From Hyalangium gracile (GTDB lineage: Bacteria > Myxococcota > Myxococcia > Myxococcales > Myxococcaceae), in NCBI RefSeq assembly GCF_020103725.1, contig NZ_JAHXBG010000018.1, positions 1 to 64,000 on the forward strand: a stretch of DNA of 64,000 nt, written 5' to 3'. Shown here piece after piece: positions 30,863 through 39,182 of this stretch (positions within the stretch are counted from its first letter, which is position 1; every line of letters begins with the position of its first letter). The notes under the pieces were generated by a model. It saw only the letters and a program-made list of their open reading frames with translations. It searched no databases and was not told where the DNA came from. A program made the translations under genes and the position numbers.

Positions 30863-31777
30863 ATGATGGAACACCGCCTTGGAGAGCTCTTCGCCCTGGT
30901 GACGGCCTGCTGCTGGGTCGCCAGCAGCTTCTGCTTCGAGAGCGCGGGGCGGCGCATGGGCTCGCTGGTGGTGAACCTCGTCCGGCTGGTGCTGGCGCTC
31001 GGGCTGCTGGGGATGCTCTGCCTCGTGCGGCGGGGGATGTTCCTGCCGCTGGATGCGCCAGCGAGCGCGTGGCTCTGGCTGTCGCTCAGCGGGGTGCTCG
31101 GCTTCTTCCTGTCCGATATGTGCCTGTTCCGGGCGTTCGTCCTCCAGGGGGCGAGGCGCAGCATGTTGATGCTGTCGCTGGCGCCGGTGTTCGCCGCCCT
31201 GCTCGATGTGCTCGTGCGACGCTATCCCCTCTCGTGGTTCGATCTGCTGGGGATGACGCTCACGCTCGCCGGGGTGATGTGGGTCACCCTCGAGCGCTCG
31301 GGGAGCGACGCGCCGCACACCCGGCGAGACAAGCGCCAGGGCGCGGTGCTCGCGCTGCTGGCTGCGGTGGCGCAGGCCCTGGGCGCGACTACCGCGGCCC
31401 ATGGCATGCGCCTGGAGGACGGAGGGCAGTACGACGCGATGGCGGCCACCTTCATCCGGGCCGTCGCGGGGGCGGTGTGCTTCGGCCTGCTGATTGCCGC
31501 CCTCGGCTGGGGGCGCCGTCTCATGGCGGGCCTGAAGGACAGGCAGGCGATGATCGCCGTCTCCTGTGGCGCCGTCATGGGGCCCGTGCTGGGCGTGACG
31601 TTCTTCCTGGAGTCGCTGCAGCACGTGCAGAGCGGTGTGACGCAGACGATCGCCTCCACCGTGCCCGTGCTGATGCTGCCGGTCGTCTACTTCCAGCGCC
31701 AGGAGCGCATCGGCCTGCGCTCCATCAGCGGCGCATGTGTCGCCGTGGCGGGCGTGGTGGTGCTCTGCCTGACGTGA
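30863..31777 (+). CDS. EamA/DMT-family transporter
   Basis: The 304-residue protein has ten predicted membrane helices arranged as two EamA repeats. The first repeat begins ELFALVTACCWVASSFCFESAG, the second after KRQGAVLALLAAVAQALGA. It belongs to the drug/metabolite transporter superfamily; the transported substrate is not predictable. I place the start at ATG 30863 (MMEHRLGELF); the open frame upstream has no membrane features. The 265 bp before it holds no gene that I can support. Confidence 0.9.
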   Translation: MMEHRLGELFALVTACCWVASSFCFESAGRRMGSLVVNLVRLVLALGLLGMLCLVRRGMFLPLDAPASAWLWLSLSGVLGFFLSDMCLFRAFVLQGARRSMLMLSLAPVFAALLDVLVRRYPLSWFDLLGMTLTLAGVMWVTLERSGSDAPHTRRDKRQGAVLALLAAVAQALGATTAAHGMRLEDGGQYDAMAATFIRAVAGAVCFGLLIAALGWGRRLMAGLKDRQAMIAVSCGAVMGPVLGVTFFLESLQHVQSGVTQTIASTVPVLMLPVVYFQRQERIGLRSISGACVAVAGVVVLCLT

Positions 31778-31800
31778 GGTGGGAGGGCGGAAAGCCGAAG

Positions 31801-31827
31801 AGCGGCCCCGCGTGACGCGAGGCCGCT
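31801..31827. terminator. GC hairpin between convergent genes
   Basis: AGCGGCC at 31801-31807 pairs with GGCCGCT at 31821-31827, and an inner CGCG/CGCG pair further closes the loop. It lies between the stop codons of the EamA gene and the convergent secreted-protein gene, so it could serve both as a terminator. A short T-containing tract (CTTCGGCTTTCC) follows on the minus strand only. Confidence 0.5.
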
Positions 31828-31858
31828 CGGATGTTCCTGCTTCGGGAGCCGCTGGGGA

Positions 31859-33136
31859 CTACAGCTGCTCAGCCATGCTCATCAGCGGGGTGGTGTCGGC
31901 CGGAGCGAAGCCCGGGCAGATGCCGAGGCCGATCGTGCCGGTCTTGCTGAAGAGCGGGGCGTTCAGGGTGTAGCCCGACCAGTTGGCGATGGTCAGGTAC
32001 CAGGTCTTCTTGAAGAACCAGAAGATCTTCACCCGGGCGTAGAGCCGGATGTTGCCGGACATCGTGTTCAGGCTGATGTTGGAGCTGAGCTTCCAGGTCA
32101 TCGCGCTGCACAGCGGCCAGAAGAGCTCGGCGGTCGCCGGCAGGTTCACGTTGATGAGCATCAGGCTGCCCTGGACACCGAAGGCGAAGACGACGACGTC
32201 CACACTCACCGAGGCCGTCACGTTGACGTAGCCGCCCGGCGTCCCGTTGATCTTGGCCTCCGTGGGGCTGATCTTTCCGGACAGGCTCAGCTTCGCGCCG
32301 CCGCTGAGCGCGGCCCGCACCTTCATCGGGACGGGGCCCACATTGAACCGCTTGCTGACGACGAAGAAGTCACGGCTGGAGTTGACGGGGGTGATGGTGA
32401 AGCTGGCCGCCAGGCTCTTGGAGTAGATCTGCTGGCCCATGGCGTACACCCGGGCCATGCCGCTGTTGGTGCCACCCTGCTGCCCGGACACGTCGATGCG
32501 GGCGCGGACCACTTCCCGGGTATAGGAGAACGCCGTGGCGTGCACCTTGCCGTCGACGTAGGCCACCACCTTCTTGCCGATGGCGCCGGAGGCCTCCGTG
32601 CCCTGCACGAAGGTGTCGATGTAGTAGCCCGCGCCGAACATCGAGTTGCCGAAGGCGTCCTTGCGGACCCAGCGCCGGGTGGCCGTCGCCGGAGCGGACA
32701 TGGTGCTGATCAGGCCCTGCGGCTTGAGCTGGGGTGCTGGGGGCTGGCCATCCTCCTCGTAGATCTCCTCGGGAGGGGGTGCCGTCTCCCGGGATGCTTC
32801 AGGAATCGTGGGCTGCTCGATGGCGATCTCCGTCGTGCCATCGGTGTTGGTGATACGCCGGCCTCCGGTGATGCGCACCTCGTCGGCGATGATCGCCTCC
32901 TGCTCTTCCGGGGTGTAGACGCGCCTCTGGTCGTAGGGGAGCAGCGTCGACTCCCAGCTGTAGTTGTCATCCATCACATAGCCATCCGGGTAGGACACCA
33001 CCGGGAACTTGGCCTCGACCTGGTAGACGACCGGGTCGGTGTACTCCGGGATCGGGGTGGTGGCCTGCGCCGCGGCCAGGGTGGGGACGATGAACGCCAG
33101 GACAGCGCTCAGGGTACGGGGAATGATTCGGGACAT
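31859..33136 (-). CDS. Secreted protein, unknown function, paired with HEAT protein
   Basis: The protein (425 residues) has a signal peptide ending AAAQ. A Pro/Glu-rich stretch (about 95-140) follows, then a large beta-rich domain with many aromatic residues (for example 'SKRFNVGPVPMKVRAALSGGAKLSL' and a tail with WFFKKTWYLTIANWSGYTLNAP). A good Shine-Dalgarno (GAGAGGCAG) precedes the ATG. It lies 71 bp after the HEAT-repeat gene on the same strand and is probably its partner. I do not recognise a named family. Surface or matrix export is inferred from the signal peptide. Confidence 0.7.
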   Translation of the reverse strand: MSRIIPRTLSAVLAFIVPTLAAAQATTPIPEYTDPVVYQVEAKFPVVSYPDGYVMDDNYSWESTLLPYDQRRVYTPEEQEAIIADEVRITGGRRITNTDGTTEIAIEQPTIPEASRETAPPPEEIYEEDGQPPAPQLKPQGLISTMSAPATATRRWVRKDAFGNSMFGAGYYIDTFVQGTEASGAIGKKVVAYVDGKVHATAFSYTREVVRARIDVSGQQGGTNSGMARVYAMGQQIYSKSLAASFTITPVNSSRDFFVVSKRFNVGPVPMKVRAALSGGAKLSLSGKISPTEAKINGTPGGYVNVTASVSVDVVVFAFGVQGSLMLINVNLPATAELFWPLCSAMTWKLSSNISLNTMSGNIRLYARVKIFWFFKKTWYLTIANWSGYTLNAPLFSKTGTIGLGICPGFAPADTTPLMSMAEQL

Positions 33137-33207
33137 GGACTGCCTCTCTGTGTGTGGGTTGGGTGTGGGTGTTGAAGTGACTGCGGGGACAGGGGGACTG
33201 CCGCGGC

Positions 33208-35157
33208 TCAGTGAGTCCGCGAGCTGAGGAAGGTGAGGGCGGTGCGGCGCAGGCCCGGGCTCGGGTCGTTCTGGCTGCTCCACTCGAGGAGGGAGCGCGC
33301 CTCGGGGACGGCGCGGAACTGATCACCAGCCAGCGTGATGATCTCCCGGCGGACCAGGTCGGAGCTGTCCATGCGCAGGGCCTGGGAGAGCACCGGCAGC
33401 AGCGGGGCCAGGGGACGGAAGCTGCTGGCGAAGACGGCCGTCTGGCGCACCTCGGCGGTGGGGTCCTGCAGGAGGACGCTCGCGAGCAGCTGGTCCGCGC
33501 TGGGGGCGGGCATGTTGCGCAGGGCCTCGACGGCGGCGGTGCGCACCTCGGGGGACGTGGAGGACAGGGCCGACTGCAGGGTGGGCAGCGCGCTGGGGTG
33601 GCGCGTGTTGCCCAGGGCGCGCAGCATCAGGGCCTGCTGCTCGGGGCTGCTGGAGGAGCGGTAGGCGCTGTCCAGCTCGTGCACGAGCGACTCGGCATCG
33701 CGCGGCCGGCTGTCGTTCATCATCATGGAGGCGCTGCCCAGGCCCAGCGTGGCGGTGTCGGCCAGCTCGGGGTTGGCGTCGTGCGACAGCTCGCGCAGCG
33801 CGGCCACGCCTTCGTCGGTGGGGGTGCTGGCCATGCCCAGCGCGGAGGTGGCGTCCATGCGCACCGGTCCGGCGAGCGACTCGTCACGGACGATGGAGGA
33901 GAGCGCCTGGACGGCCTCCGGGGTGCTGGCGGAGGAGAGCGCGCCGAGCAGCGGGCTGGCGGCCAGCGGGTCCATTCCGGCGCGCAGGGTGTCGTGCACG
34001 AGGAGGGCCTGGCCGGGCTCCAGGAGGAAGAGCGCGCGCAGCTGCTGCAGGGCCTGGCTGCGCGCGGTCTCGCTCTGCTTCTCGTCGGCGGGCAGGCTGC
34101 GCAGCTCCTTCACCAGCGCGTCGAAGTTCTTGCCCGCGAGAATCTGGCGCAGCTCCACCTTGGGGTCCTGGCCCTCGCCCTGGTAGCTCGCCAGCGGCAG
34201 GGTGGTGAGCTCGCTGTAGCGATCCAGGAAGGAGCCGATCAGGGTGCGGTCGCGGCTGCGCTCCTTCAGCGTCAGGCTCACCTGCAGCGAGCTGACGACG
34301 GTGAACATGGACGGCCCGGAGTCCACCTCGAGGTGCTCGCGGCCCTGGAGGGACTCGGCCCAGAAGTCCGTGCCCAGCTCGAAGGAGGCGAGGGCGCTGA
34401 TGCTCACGCGCGGGCCGGCGTTCAGCGGCTGGAGCCCGTCGGGGGTGGCCAGGTGCGAGTAGGCCAGCTTGGTCTTCTCGAAGTGCGCGGGGCCCTTGCG
34501 GGTGTACTGGGCGGAGTAGAGCCCCGTGGTGTCCTGCTCCTCGGTGCGCCAGGTCTCCTGGGGAGCGCCGGACAGCACGTGCTGGGTGGCGGCCACGGTG
34601 GCGCGCAGCAGCCCCTGCACGAGGATGTCGGTGCCCTGCTCGAAGTGGACGAACTGCACGGCACCGGAGCGGTGCAGGGTGATGAAGAAGGGCTGGGCCA
34701 GGCCGGCCTCGAAGGTGCGACGCACCTCGGGCGCGAGCCGGCTCTCCCCGTTCAGGTTCACCTCGGCGGTGGAGGGCACCAATTGGATGCGGGCGTGGAC
34801 CTGCTCTCCGTCCACGGAGACGACTCCCACGCTCCACTCGCCTCGGAGGTGGAAGCGCAGGCCCGGGGGCGTCTCGGCACCGGGCTGGGAGGAGGTGAAG
34901 TTCACCTCCTGGCTGGAGCTCAGCGTGTAGCGGTACTTCATGCCGGGCACCCACTCCCGAGCGCTCTCCATGGCCTTCCGCGCGGAAGGAGCGGGCAGCG
35001 CGGAGGCCGGCTCGGCGGGAGCGGTGGAGCGGGGCTTCGAGGTGGCCTGAGGCGCCTCGGAAGCGGGCAGGTCGTTCGACTTCAGGGCCACCCCTCCCGC
35101 GGTGATTCCCAGGAGGAGCAGCGTGAGGAAGAGGAGGATGCGGTGCTTTCCAGGCAT
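33208..35157 (-). CDS. HEAT-repeat secreted protein with vitellogenin-like N-terminus
   Basis: The protein (649 residues) has a signal/anchor (residues 6-25), a linker rich in Pro/Ala/Ser, and then a beta-rich domain (about 68-320). That domain carries features like the N-terminal domain of vitellogenin-type lipid-transfer proteins: GMKYRYTL, 'FFITLHRSGAVQFVHFEQG', ETWRTEEQDTTGLYSAQY and FEKTKL. A helical C-terminal half (about 340-649) has HEAT-type repeats such as 'VRMDATSALGMAS' and 'EVRTAAVEALRNM'. This order, beta barrel then alpha solenoid, is that of large lipid-transfer proteins, but homology is my inference. Lipid binding is not shown. Confidence 0.65.
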   Translation of the reverse strand: MPGKHRILLFLTLLLLGITAGGVALKSNDLPASEAPQATSKPRSTAPAEPASALPAPSARKAMESAREWVPGMKYRYTLSSSQEVNFTSSQPGAETPPGLRFHLRGEWSVGVVSVDGEQVHARIQLVPSTAEVNLNGESRLAPEVRRTFEAGLAQPFFITLHRSGAVQFVHFEQGTDILVQGLLRATVAATQHVLSGAPQETWRTEEQDTTGLYSAQYTRKGPAHFEKTKLAYSHLATPDGLQPLNAGPRVSISALASFELGTDFWAESLQGREHLEVDSGPSMFTVVSSLQVSLTLKERSRDRTLIGSFLDRYSELTTLPLASYQGEGQDPKVELRQILAGKNFDALVKELRSLPADEKQSETARSQALQQLRALFLLEPGQALLVHDTLRAGMDPLAASPLLGALSSASTPEAVQALSSIVRDESLAGPVRMDATSALGMASTPTDEGVAALRELSHDANPELADTATLGLGSASMMMNDSRPRDAESLVHELDSAYRSSSSPEQQALMLRALGNTRHPSALPTLQSALSSTSPEVRTAAVEALRNMPAPSADQLLASVLLQDPTAEVRQTAVFASSFRPLAPLLPVLSQALRMDSSDLVRREIITLAGDQFRAVPEARSLLEWSSQNDPSPGLRRTALTFLSSRTH

Positions 35158-35371
35158 GGAGGTTCCCCGGGACGCTCAGTCCCTGCGTGAAGCGGTGCGG
35201 TTGGATGGGGCTCGAAGGCGGTGGGCGCCTCCCGCGCTCGGTGCGTGGGAGGGAGTGGTTCAGCTCACGTCCGCATCCCAAAGCATCCGGCGTGCCACGC
35301 CGCGCGCCCTGGGAATTTCCAGGCGCGAGGGGGTTTCAGGCGGTTTTGGGGCGTCTTCGAGGCAAGCCTTG

Positions 35372-35388
35372 CCGGCAAACCTTGCCGG
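35372..35388 (-). terminator. Hairpin downstream of TonB-like gene
   Basis: CCGGCAA (35372-35378) and TTGCCGG (35382-35388) form a 7-bp stem, and a second GGCAAG/CTTGCC repeat lies next to it. It is about 40 bp beyond the stop of the minus-strand TonB-like gene. The T-run expected of an intrinsic terminator is missing. The remaining 35158-35427 holds nothing else I can identify. Confidence 0.4.
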
Positions 35389-35427
35389 TTCCGGTGGGGA
35401 TTGCCGACAACGGCTGCCGGAGCGGGC

Positions 35428-36645
35428 TCAGTAGACCTTGAGCAGGCGCGCCCGGTACTCGAAGCGGGGGCGCAGCGCGGCGTTGGAGGGATCCATGAGG
35501 AGCCCCAACGGGAGCGTGAGCGTGCCGGTGGCGAGGCTGGCGAGCGACTCCCTCAGCGCCTGGGGCGTGTAGAGCCAGCCCTCCACCATCCACTGGGTCC
35601 TGAGGACGTCGCGTCCCCGGAGCGCTTCTTCCGGAGGAGGCGTCAGCGAGGTGAGCGCCCCTGGGACGACCTTCAGCACGAAGGCATCGAAGAGCGGGTT
35701 GCCAGAAGGGTCGGTGAGCTTGGCGTCCACGAGCTCCCCGCTGCGGTCCAGGCGCAGCTCGAGGGTGACGGTGAGCAGGGGGCTGCGGTTGTTCAGCGCC
35801 TCCAGCGTCTCGCGCGCCTGGATCTGCATCCGCAGCCGGTCCGCCGCGGGCTCGTGCCTGAAGATCTCCGCGACCTTCTCGCTGTGAAGGGGATGCTGTG
35901 GGGGCGGGGCTCCTCCCGGGTTGCCCGTCTTGCCGTACTCCTCGGCGGCTTGCGTGTAGCTCTTCATGACGCCCGCCATGGGGTTCCAGATCCCGAGATC
36001 GCGAGCCTCGCCGCCCTCGGCGCTACCGAGTGCCCCATCGAGCGACTCGCGGACCCCTTCGAAGTAGGGGTGCTGTCCGATGCCTCGGGCGCGAGCCCCC
36101 GCCGCTCCATCGTCCATCCAGTCCTGGACGCGCGCGGTGAGCCGCTCCGAGGTCTCGGCCGAGGACTCGGGCTCGAGGGCCGGATCACCCGGGCGCAAGG
36201 TACGGCCCCGGGACTCCGGCTCCGCGGTGGGAGCGCCGGCACCGGGAACCCCTCCTGGCCACGAAGGAACGAGCACCAGCTTGCGCGGCGCATCCTCTCC
36301 TCCCGGCTCCGCCATGGGCCGATCCTCCTGGCGCTCGGCGGGCTTGGCGGGGGGCGGGCTCTCAGCCACGGGCGCGGCCGGCTGCTGTCGGCGGGCAGGC
36401 CGGGCGGCCGAGCGCTTCGCTGGCGCTGGGCTGGCGGCAGGCTCCTTCGGGAGAGGCGGGGCCGCGGGCGGCACGTCGATGAACTCCAGCTCCACGGAGT
36501 TCGGCTCCGCGCTCACGGGCGCCGGGCTCGGGACGGATGAAGCCCGGGGAGCCGCCAGCCACAGCCACGCGGCGACAGCCAGGTGCAGGAGCACCGAGGC
36601 AAGGATCGCGGGGGCAAGCCTGTGGCGAGAGGGAGCGGGCTTCAT
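35428..36645 (-). CDS. TonB-like energy transducer protein
   Basis: The 405-residue protein has one N-terminal membrane helix (about 12-30). A long Pro/Ala/Arg/Glu-rich linker follows, with a conserved-looking 'VELEFIDVPPAAPP' just after the helix. A C-terminal domain about 120 residues long contains 'VTLELRLDRSGELVDAKLTDPSGN' and is TonB-C-like in its strand-helix order. The linker is typical of TonB proteins spanning the periplasm. I set the start at ATG 36645; the open frame upstream lies antisense to the bestrophin gene. No partner receptor or ExbBD genes are nearby. Confidence 0.75.
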   Translation of the reverse strand: MKPAPSRHRLAPAILASVLLHLAVAAWLWLAAPRASSVPSPAPVSAEPNSVELEFIDVPPAAPPLPKEPAASPAPAKRSAARPARRQQPAAPVAESPPPAKPAERQEDRPMAEPGGEDAPRKLVLVPSWPGGVPGAGAPTAEPESRGRTLRPGDPALEPESSAETSERLTARVQDWMDDGAAGARARGIGQHPYFEGVRESLDGALGSAEGGEARDLGIWNPMAGVMKSYTQAAEEYGKTGNPGGAPPPQHPLHSEKVAEIFRHEPAADRLRMQIQARETLEALNNRSPLLTVTLELRLDRSGELVDAKLTDPSGNPLFDAFVLKVVPGALTSLTPPPEEALRGRDVLRTQWMVEGWLYTPQALRESLASLATGTLTLPLGLLMDPSNAALRPRFEYRARLLKVY

Positions 36646-36747
36646 GGCCACCGTTGATGATCGGTCCTGGCAGGCTGGAGGACAAGGCTCGAAGTGACGG
36701 TTCGACCGTTGCCTTCCAATCCGGGGTAGGCGAGAAGGTGCGGCGCG

Positions 36748-37662
36748 ATGATCCAATACGATCCCCACCGATGGCTGCACCACTTCTTCGACCTGAAGGG
36801 GTCGATGGTCCGCGAGATCGTCGGACGCATGCTCGTCTCCACGGTGTGGGCCGTGGGAGTGGTGGCGTTCCACCGCTACGTCCGACCGGTGGACATCCCC
36901 AGCACGGTGCATGGGCTGGTGGGGGTGGCGCTCGGCCTGCTCCTGGTGTTCCGGACCAACTCCTCCTATGACCGCTTCTGGGAAGGCCGGAAGCTGTGGG
37001 GAGGCATCGTCAACGAGACGCGCAACCTGGCGCGGGCCGCGGGCGTCTTCCTCCGAGAGCGCGACCCGGAGCTCTACCGGACGCTGGTGCGCTGGACCGC
37101 CGTGTTCCCCAGCTCCGCGGCCTCGGGCCTGAGAGGGGTGAGGAACCTCGGGCCCATCGCCGCGCAGCTTCCGCCGGGGGACGTCCAGCAGGTCGCAGCC
37201 GCCCAGCACGCGACGCTCGCGGTGGCATGGCGCATGAGCGAAGCGCTGGCGGAGGGGCGCCGCCGCGGTTACTACAACGAGTACACGCAGATGGCGCTGG
37301 ACCAGAACGTCCAGCTGCTCATCGACTACGTCGGTGGCTGCGAGCGCATCCACAGGACGCCCATGCCCTTCGCGTACATGGTGCACCTGCGCCGGGCGCT
37401 CGTCCTCTACTGCTACTCGTTGCCGTTCGCTCTGGTGGACAGCTTCGGATGGCTGGCGGTGGTGGCCACCTTCCTCGTCTCGTACGTCTTCCTCGGCATC
37501 GAGGAGATCGGCGTGGAGATCGAGGATCCCTTCGGCGTGGATGAGAACGATCTGCCGCTCGAGCAGATCTGCGGCGTCATCCACGCCAACCTCCTGGCGC
37601 TGCTGCCTCCCGAGACGTCCCAGTCCCCGGGCGTACCGGAGAAGGTCGCGCAGTCCCAGTAG
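36748..37662 (+). CDS. Bestrophin-family anion channel protein
   Basis: The protein (304 residues) matches the bacterial bestrophin/YneE family. It has N-terminal helices up to GVALGLLLVFRTNSSYDRFWEGRKLWGGIVNETRNL, the family's most conserved stretch. A cytosolic helical region follows, then 'RTPMPFAYMVHLRR' and 'EEIGVEIEDPFGVDENDLPLEQIC' at the C-terminus, the family's calcium-clasp-like signature. Bestrophins form pentameric channels in the inner membrane. The gene is divergent from the TonB-like gene with about 100 bp between the starts. Confidence 0.93.
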   Translation: MIQYDPHRWLHHFFDLKGSMVREIVGRMLVSTVWAVGVVAFHRYVRPVDIPSTVHGLVGVALGLLLVFRTNSSYDRFWEGRKLWGGIVNETRNLARAAGVFLRERDPELYRTLVRWTAVFPSSAASGLRGVRNLGPIAAQLPPGDVQQVAAAQHATLAVAWRMSEALAEGRRRGYYNEYTQMALDQNVQLLIDYVGGCERIHRTPMPFAYMVHLRRALVLYCYSLPFALVDSFGWLAVVATFLVSYVFLGIEEIGVEIEDPFGVDENDLPLEQICGVIHANLLALLPPETSQSPGVPEKVAQSQ

Positions 37663-37664
37663 TC

Positions 37665-37696
37665 CACCGCGCCCACGAATTTTCGTGGGCCCGGTG
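37665..37696. terminator. Long perfect hairpin after bestrophin gene
   Basis: GCCCACGAA pairs with TTCGTGGGC at 37671-37690, and after a C-C mismatch the flanking CACCG/CGGTG adds 5 bp. It directly follows the bestrophin stop, so termination is likely, though no T-run is present after it. Confidence 0.6.
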
Positions 37697-37817
37697 ACGC
37701 CCAGGTCCGAAACCCTGATGGCGCTCCAGGGGCTTCTCTAGAGGAGGAGCCTCGGGCGCAAGCGCTGGCGCGAGCCTTGCCTGAGAGATGGCGCATTCAC
37801 CATCAGGGGGGCAGTTC

Positions 37818-39170
37818 ATGTCATCGCTGTACACAGGAGTGTCGAGGTCGTGGAACCGAGCAGTCTCGCTGGGGCTCATTCTCGCGGGAGAGCTGCTGAC
37901 GGCTTGTGGAGAGGCGCAGGAGGCGAACACTCCGGAGGATTCAGGGCGGATGTGCGAGCAGTCCTGGCCGCGGGGGCAGCAACTGGGAACGGCGCTGGGG
38001 GACGAGGCGCTGGCGCTGGGAGCGGGCAAGGATGGCGAGCTGTACGTCGTGGGCTATGAGGGCGCGGTGCTGGGGGAGAGCAACCTCGGGCCGTCCGGGG
38101 ATGCCCAGGGCTTCGTGATGCGGCTGGCCACCGACGGGCGCGTGGAGTGGAAGCGCGCGTTGGGGACCGTGGGAACGGACACGGTGGAGGCCCTGGAGAT
38201 GGCTCCGGAAGGCCGCGGGCTGTGGGTGGCGGGACGGACCACGGGAGCCTTCGAGGGCTTCCGCTCGGGAGGGCAGTTCGACGGCTTCCTCGCCTCCGTG
38301 ACGTCCGAGGGAGAGGCGACGGTGCTCTACCAGTGGGGCGACGCCCGGCCTCAGCACCCCGTGCGGCTCGCGCGAACGCCGGCGGGGAGCTTCGTGGTGG
38401 CGGGGTATGACGACATCTACGTCCCCAGCAACTACGTGGAGTCGTGGGAGGACCCGTTCGTGCTCCGCATCTCCCAGGGCGCGGACGGCGCGTGGGGCAC
38501 GGACTGGAACCGCCGCTGGGACAGCACGCACTCCGACTGGTACACGGGCCTCACGGTGGGAGCCGCGGAGGAGAGCTATGTGAGCGGCAATGCCTTGTCT
38601 GGCTCCGCGCGTGGCGCCTTCGTGCAGCGCCGCGATGAGCGGGGCGAGCTCGCATGGAACCTGTCGCTGAGTCCGCACCCACTCGACACGGCGGCGAAGC
38701 TGGTGGCGCTGCCGGGCGGCGACGTGCTGGTCGCGGGCACCACCTACGGCGCGGTGGGCAACCTGCCCGTGAGGGCGGGCCAGGATGTCTACCTGGCGCG
38801 GCTGGACGGCGCGACGGGAGAGGCGCGCTGGGTGTCGCGTGCTGGCACCCTCGAGGCCGACTTCGTCACCGCGATGGTCGTGGACTCCCGAGGCCACGCC
38901 TTCGTGGCGGGAGAGACGACCGGCGTCTTCGAGGGCGCCACCGGAGAGCGAGGCAGCCTGGATGCCTTCGCCCTGGAGTTCGACGCGAACGGGGAGCTGC
39001 TGGGAACCTGGCAGCACGGCAGCCAGGGAGGCGCGGATGATCACGTGGCCGACGTGGTGGTGGATGCGTGCGGCCGCGTCTTCGTCGCGGGCTACACGGA
39101 GGGCGTCTTCGTCGAAGGCAGTGCCCCTCCGGGTGGACGCGACGCCTTCATCGTCCCTGTGAGCTTCTGA
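37818..39170 (+). CDS. Beta-propeller (SBBP-type) lipoprotein
   Basis: The protein (450 residues) has a lipoprotein signal ending LLTAC (lipobox). It then has about six to seven repeats of the SBBP type, such as 'GDAQGFVMRLATDGRVEWKRALG', 'GRGLWVAGRTTGAFEG' and 'AFVAGETTGVFEGATGERGSLDAFALEFDANGE'. These form a beta-propeller. I set the start at ATG 37818 because an AGGGGGGC Shine-Dalgarno lies just upstream; ATG 37788 is in frame but lacks one. Such proteins are common and numerous in myxobacteria; the ligand is unknown. It ends 12 bp from the convergent fruA stop. Confidence 0.85.
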   Translation: MSSLYTGVSRSWNRAVSLGLILAGELLTACGEAQEANTPEDSGRMCEQSWPRGQQLGTALGDEALALGAGKDGELYVVGYEGAVLGESNLGPSGDAQGFVMRLATDGRVEWKRALGTVGTDTVEALEMAPEGRGLWVAGRTTGAFEGFRSGGQFDGFLASVTSEGEATVLYQWGDARPQHPVRLARTPAGSFVVAGYDDIYVPSNYVESWEDPFVLRISQGADGAWGTDWNRRWDSTHSDWYTGLTVGAAEESYVSGNALSGSARGAFVQRRDERGELAWNLSLSPHPLDTAAKLVALPGGDVLVAGTTYGAVGNLPVRAGQDVYLARLDGATGEARWVSRAGTLEADFVTAMVVDSRGHAFVAGETTGVFEGATGERGSLDAFALEFDANGELLGTWQHGSQGGADDHVADVVVDACGRVFVAGYTEGVFVEGSAPPGGRDAFIVPVSF

Positions 39171-39182
39171 CGCTTCAGCGCC

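Noticed and set aside
33211-35190. 659-codon plus-strand frame opposite the HEAT-repeat gene
   Set aside because: Gln/Val/Gly/Leu-rich shadow with no recognisable features; the minus-strand protein has a signal peptide and repeats.
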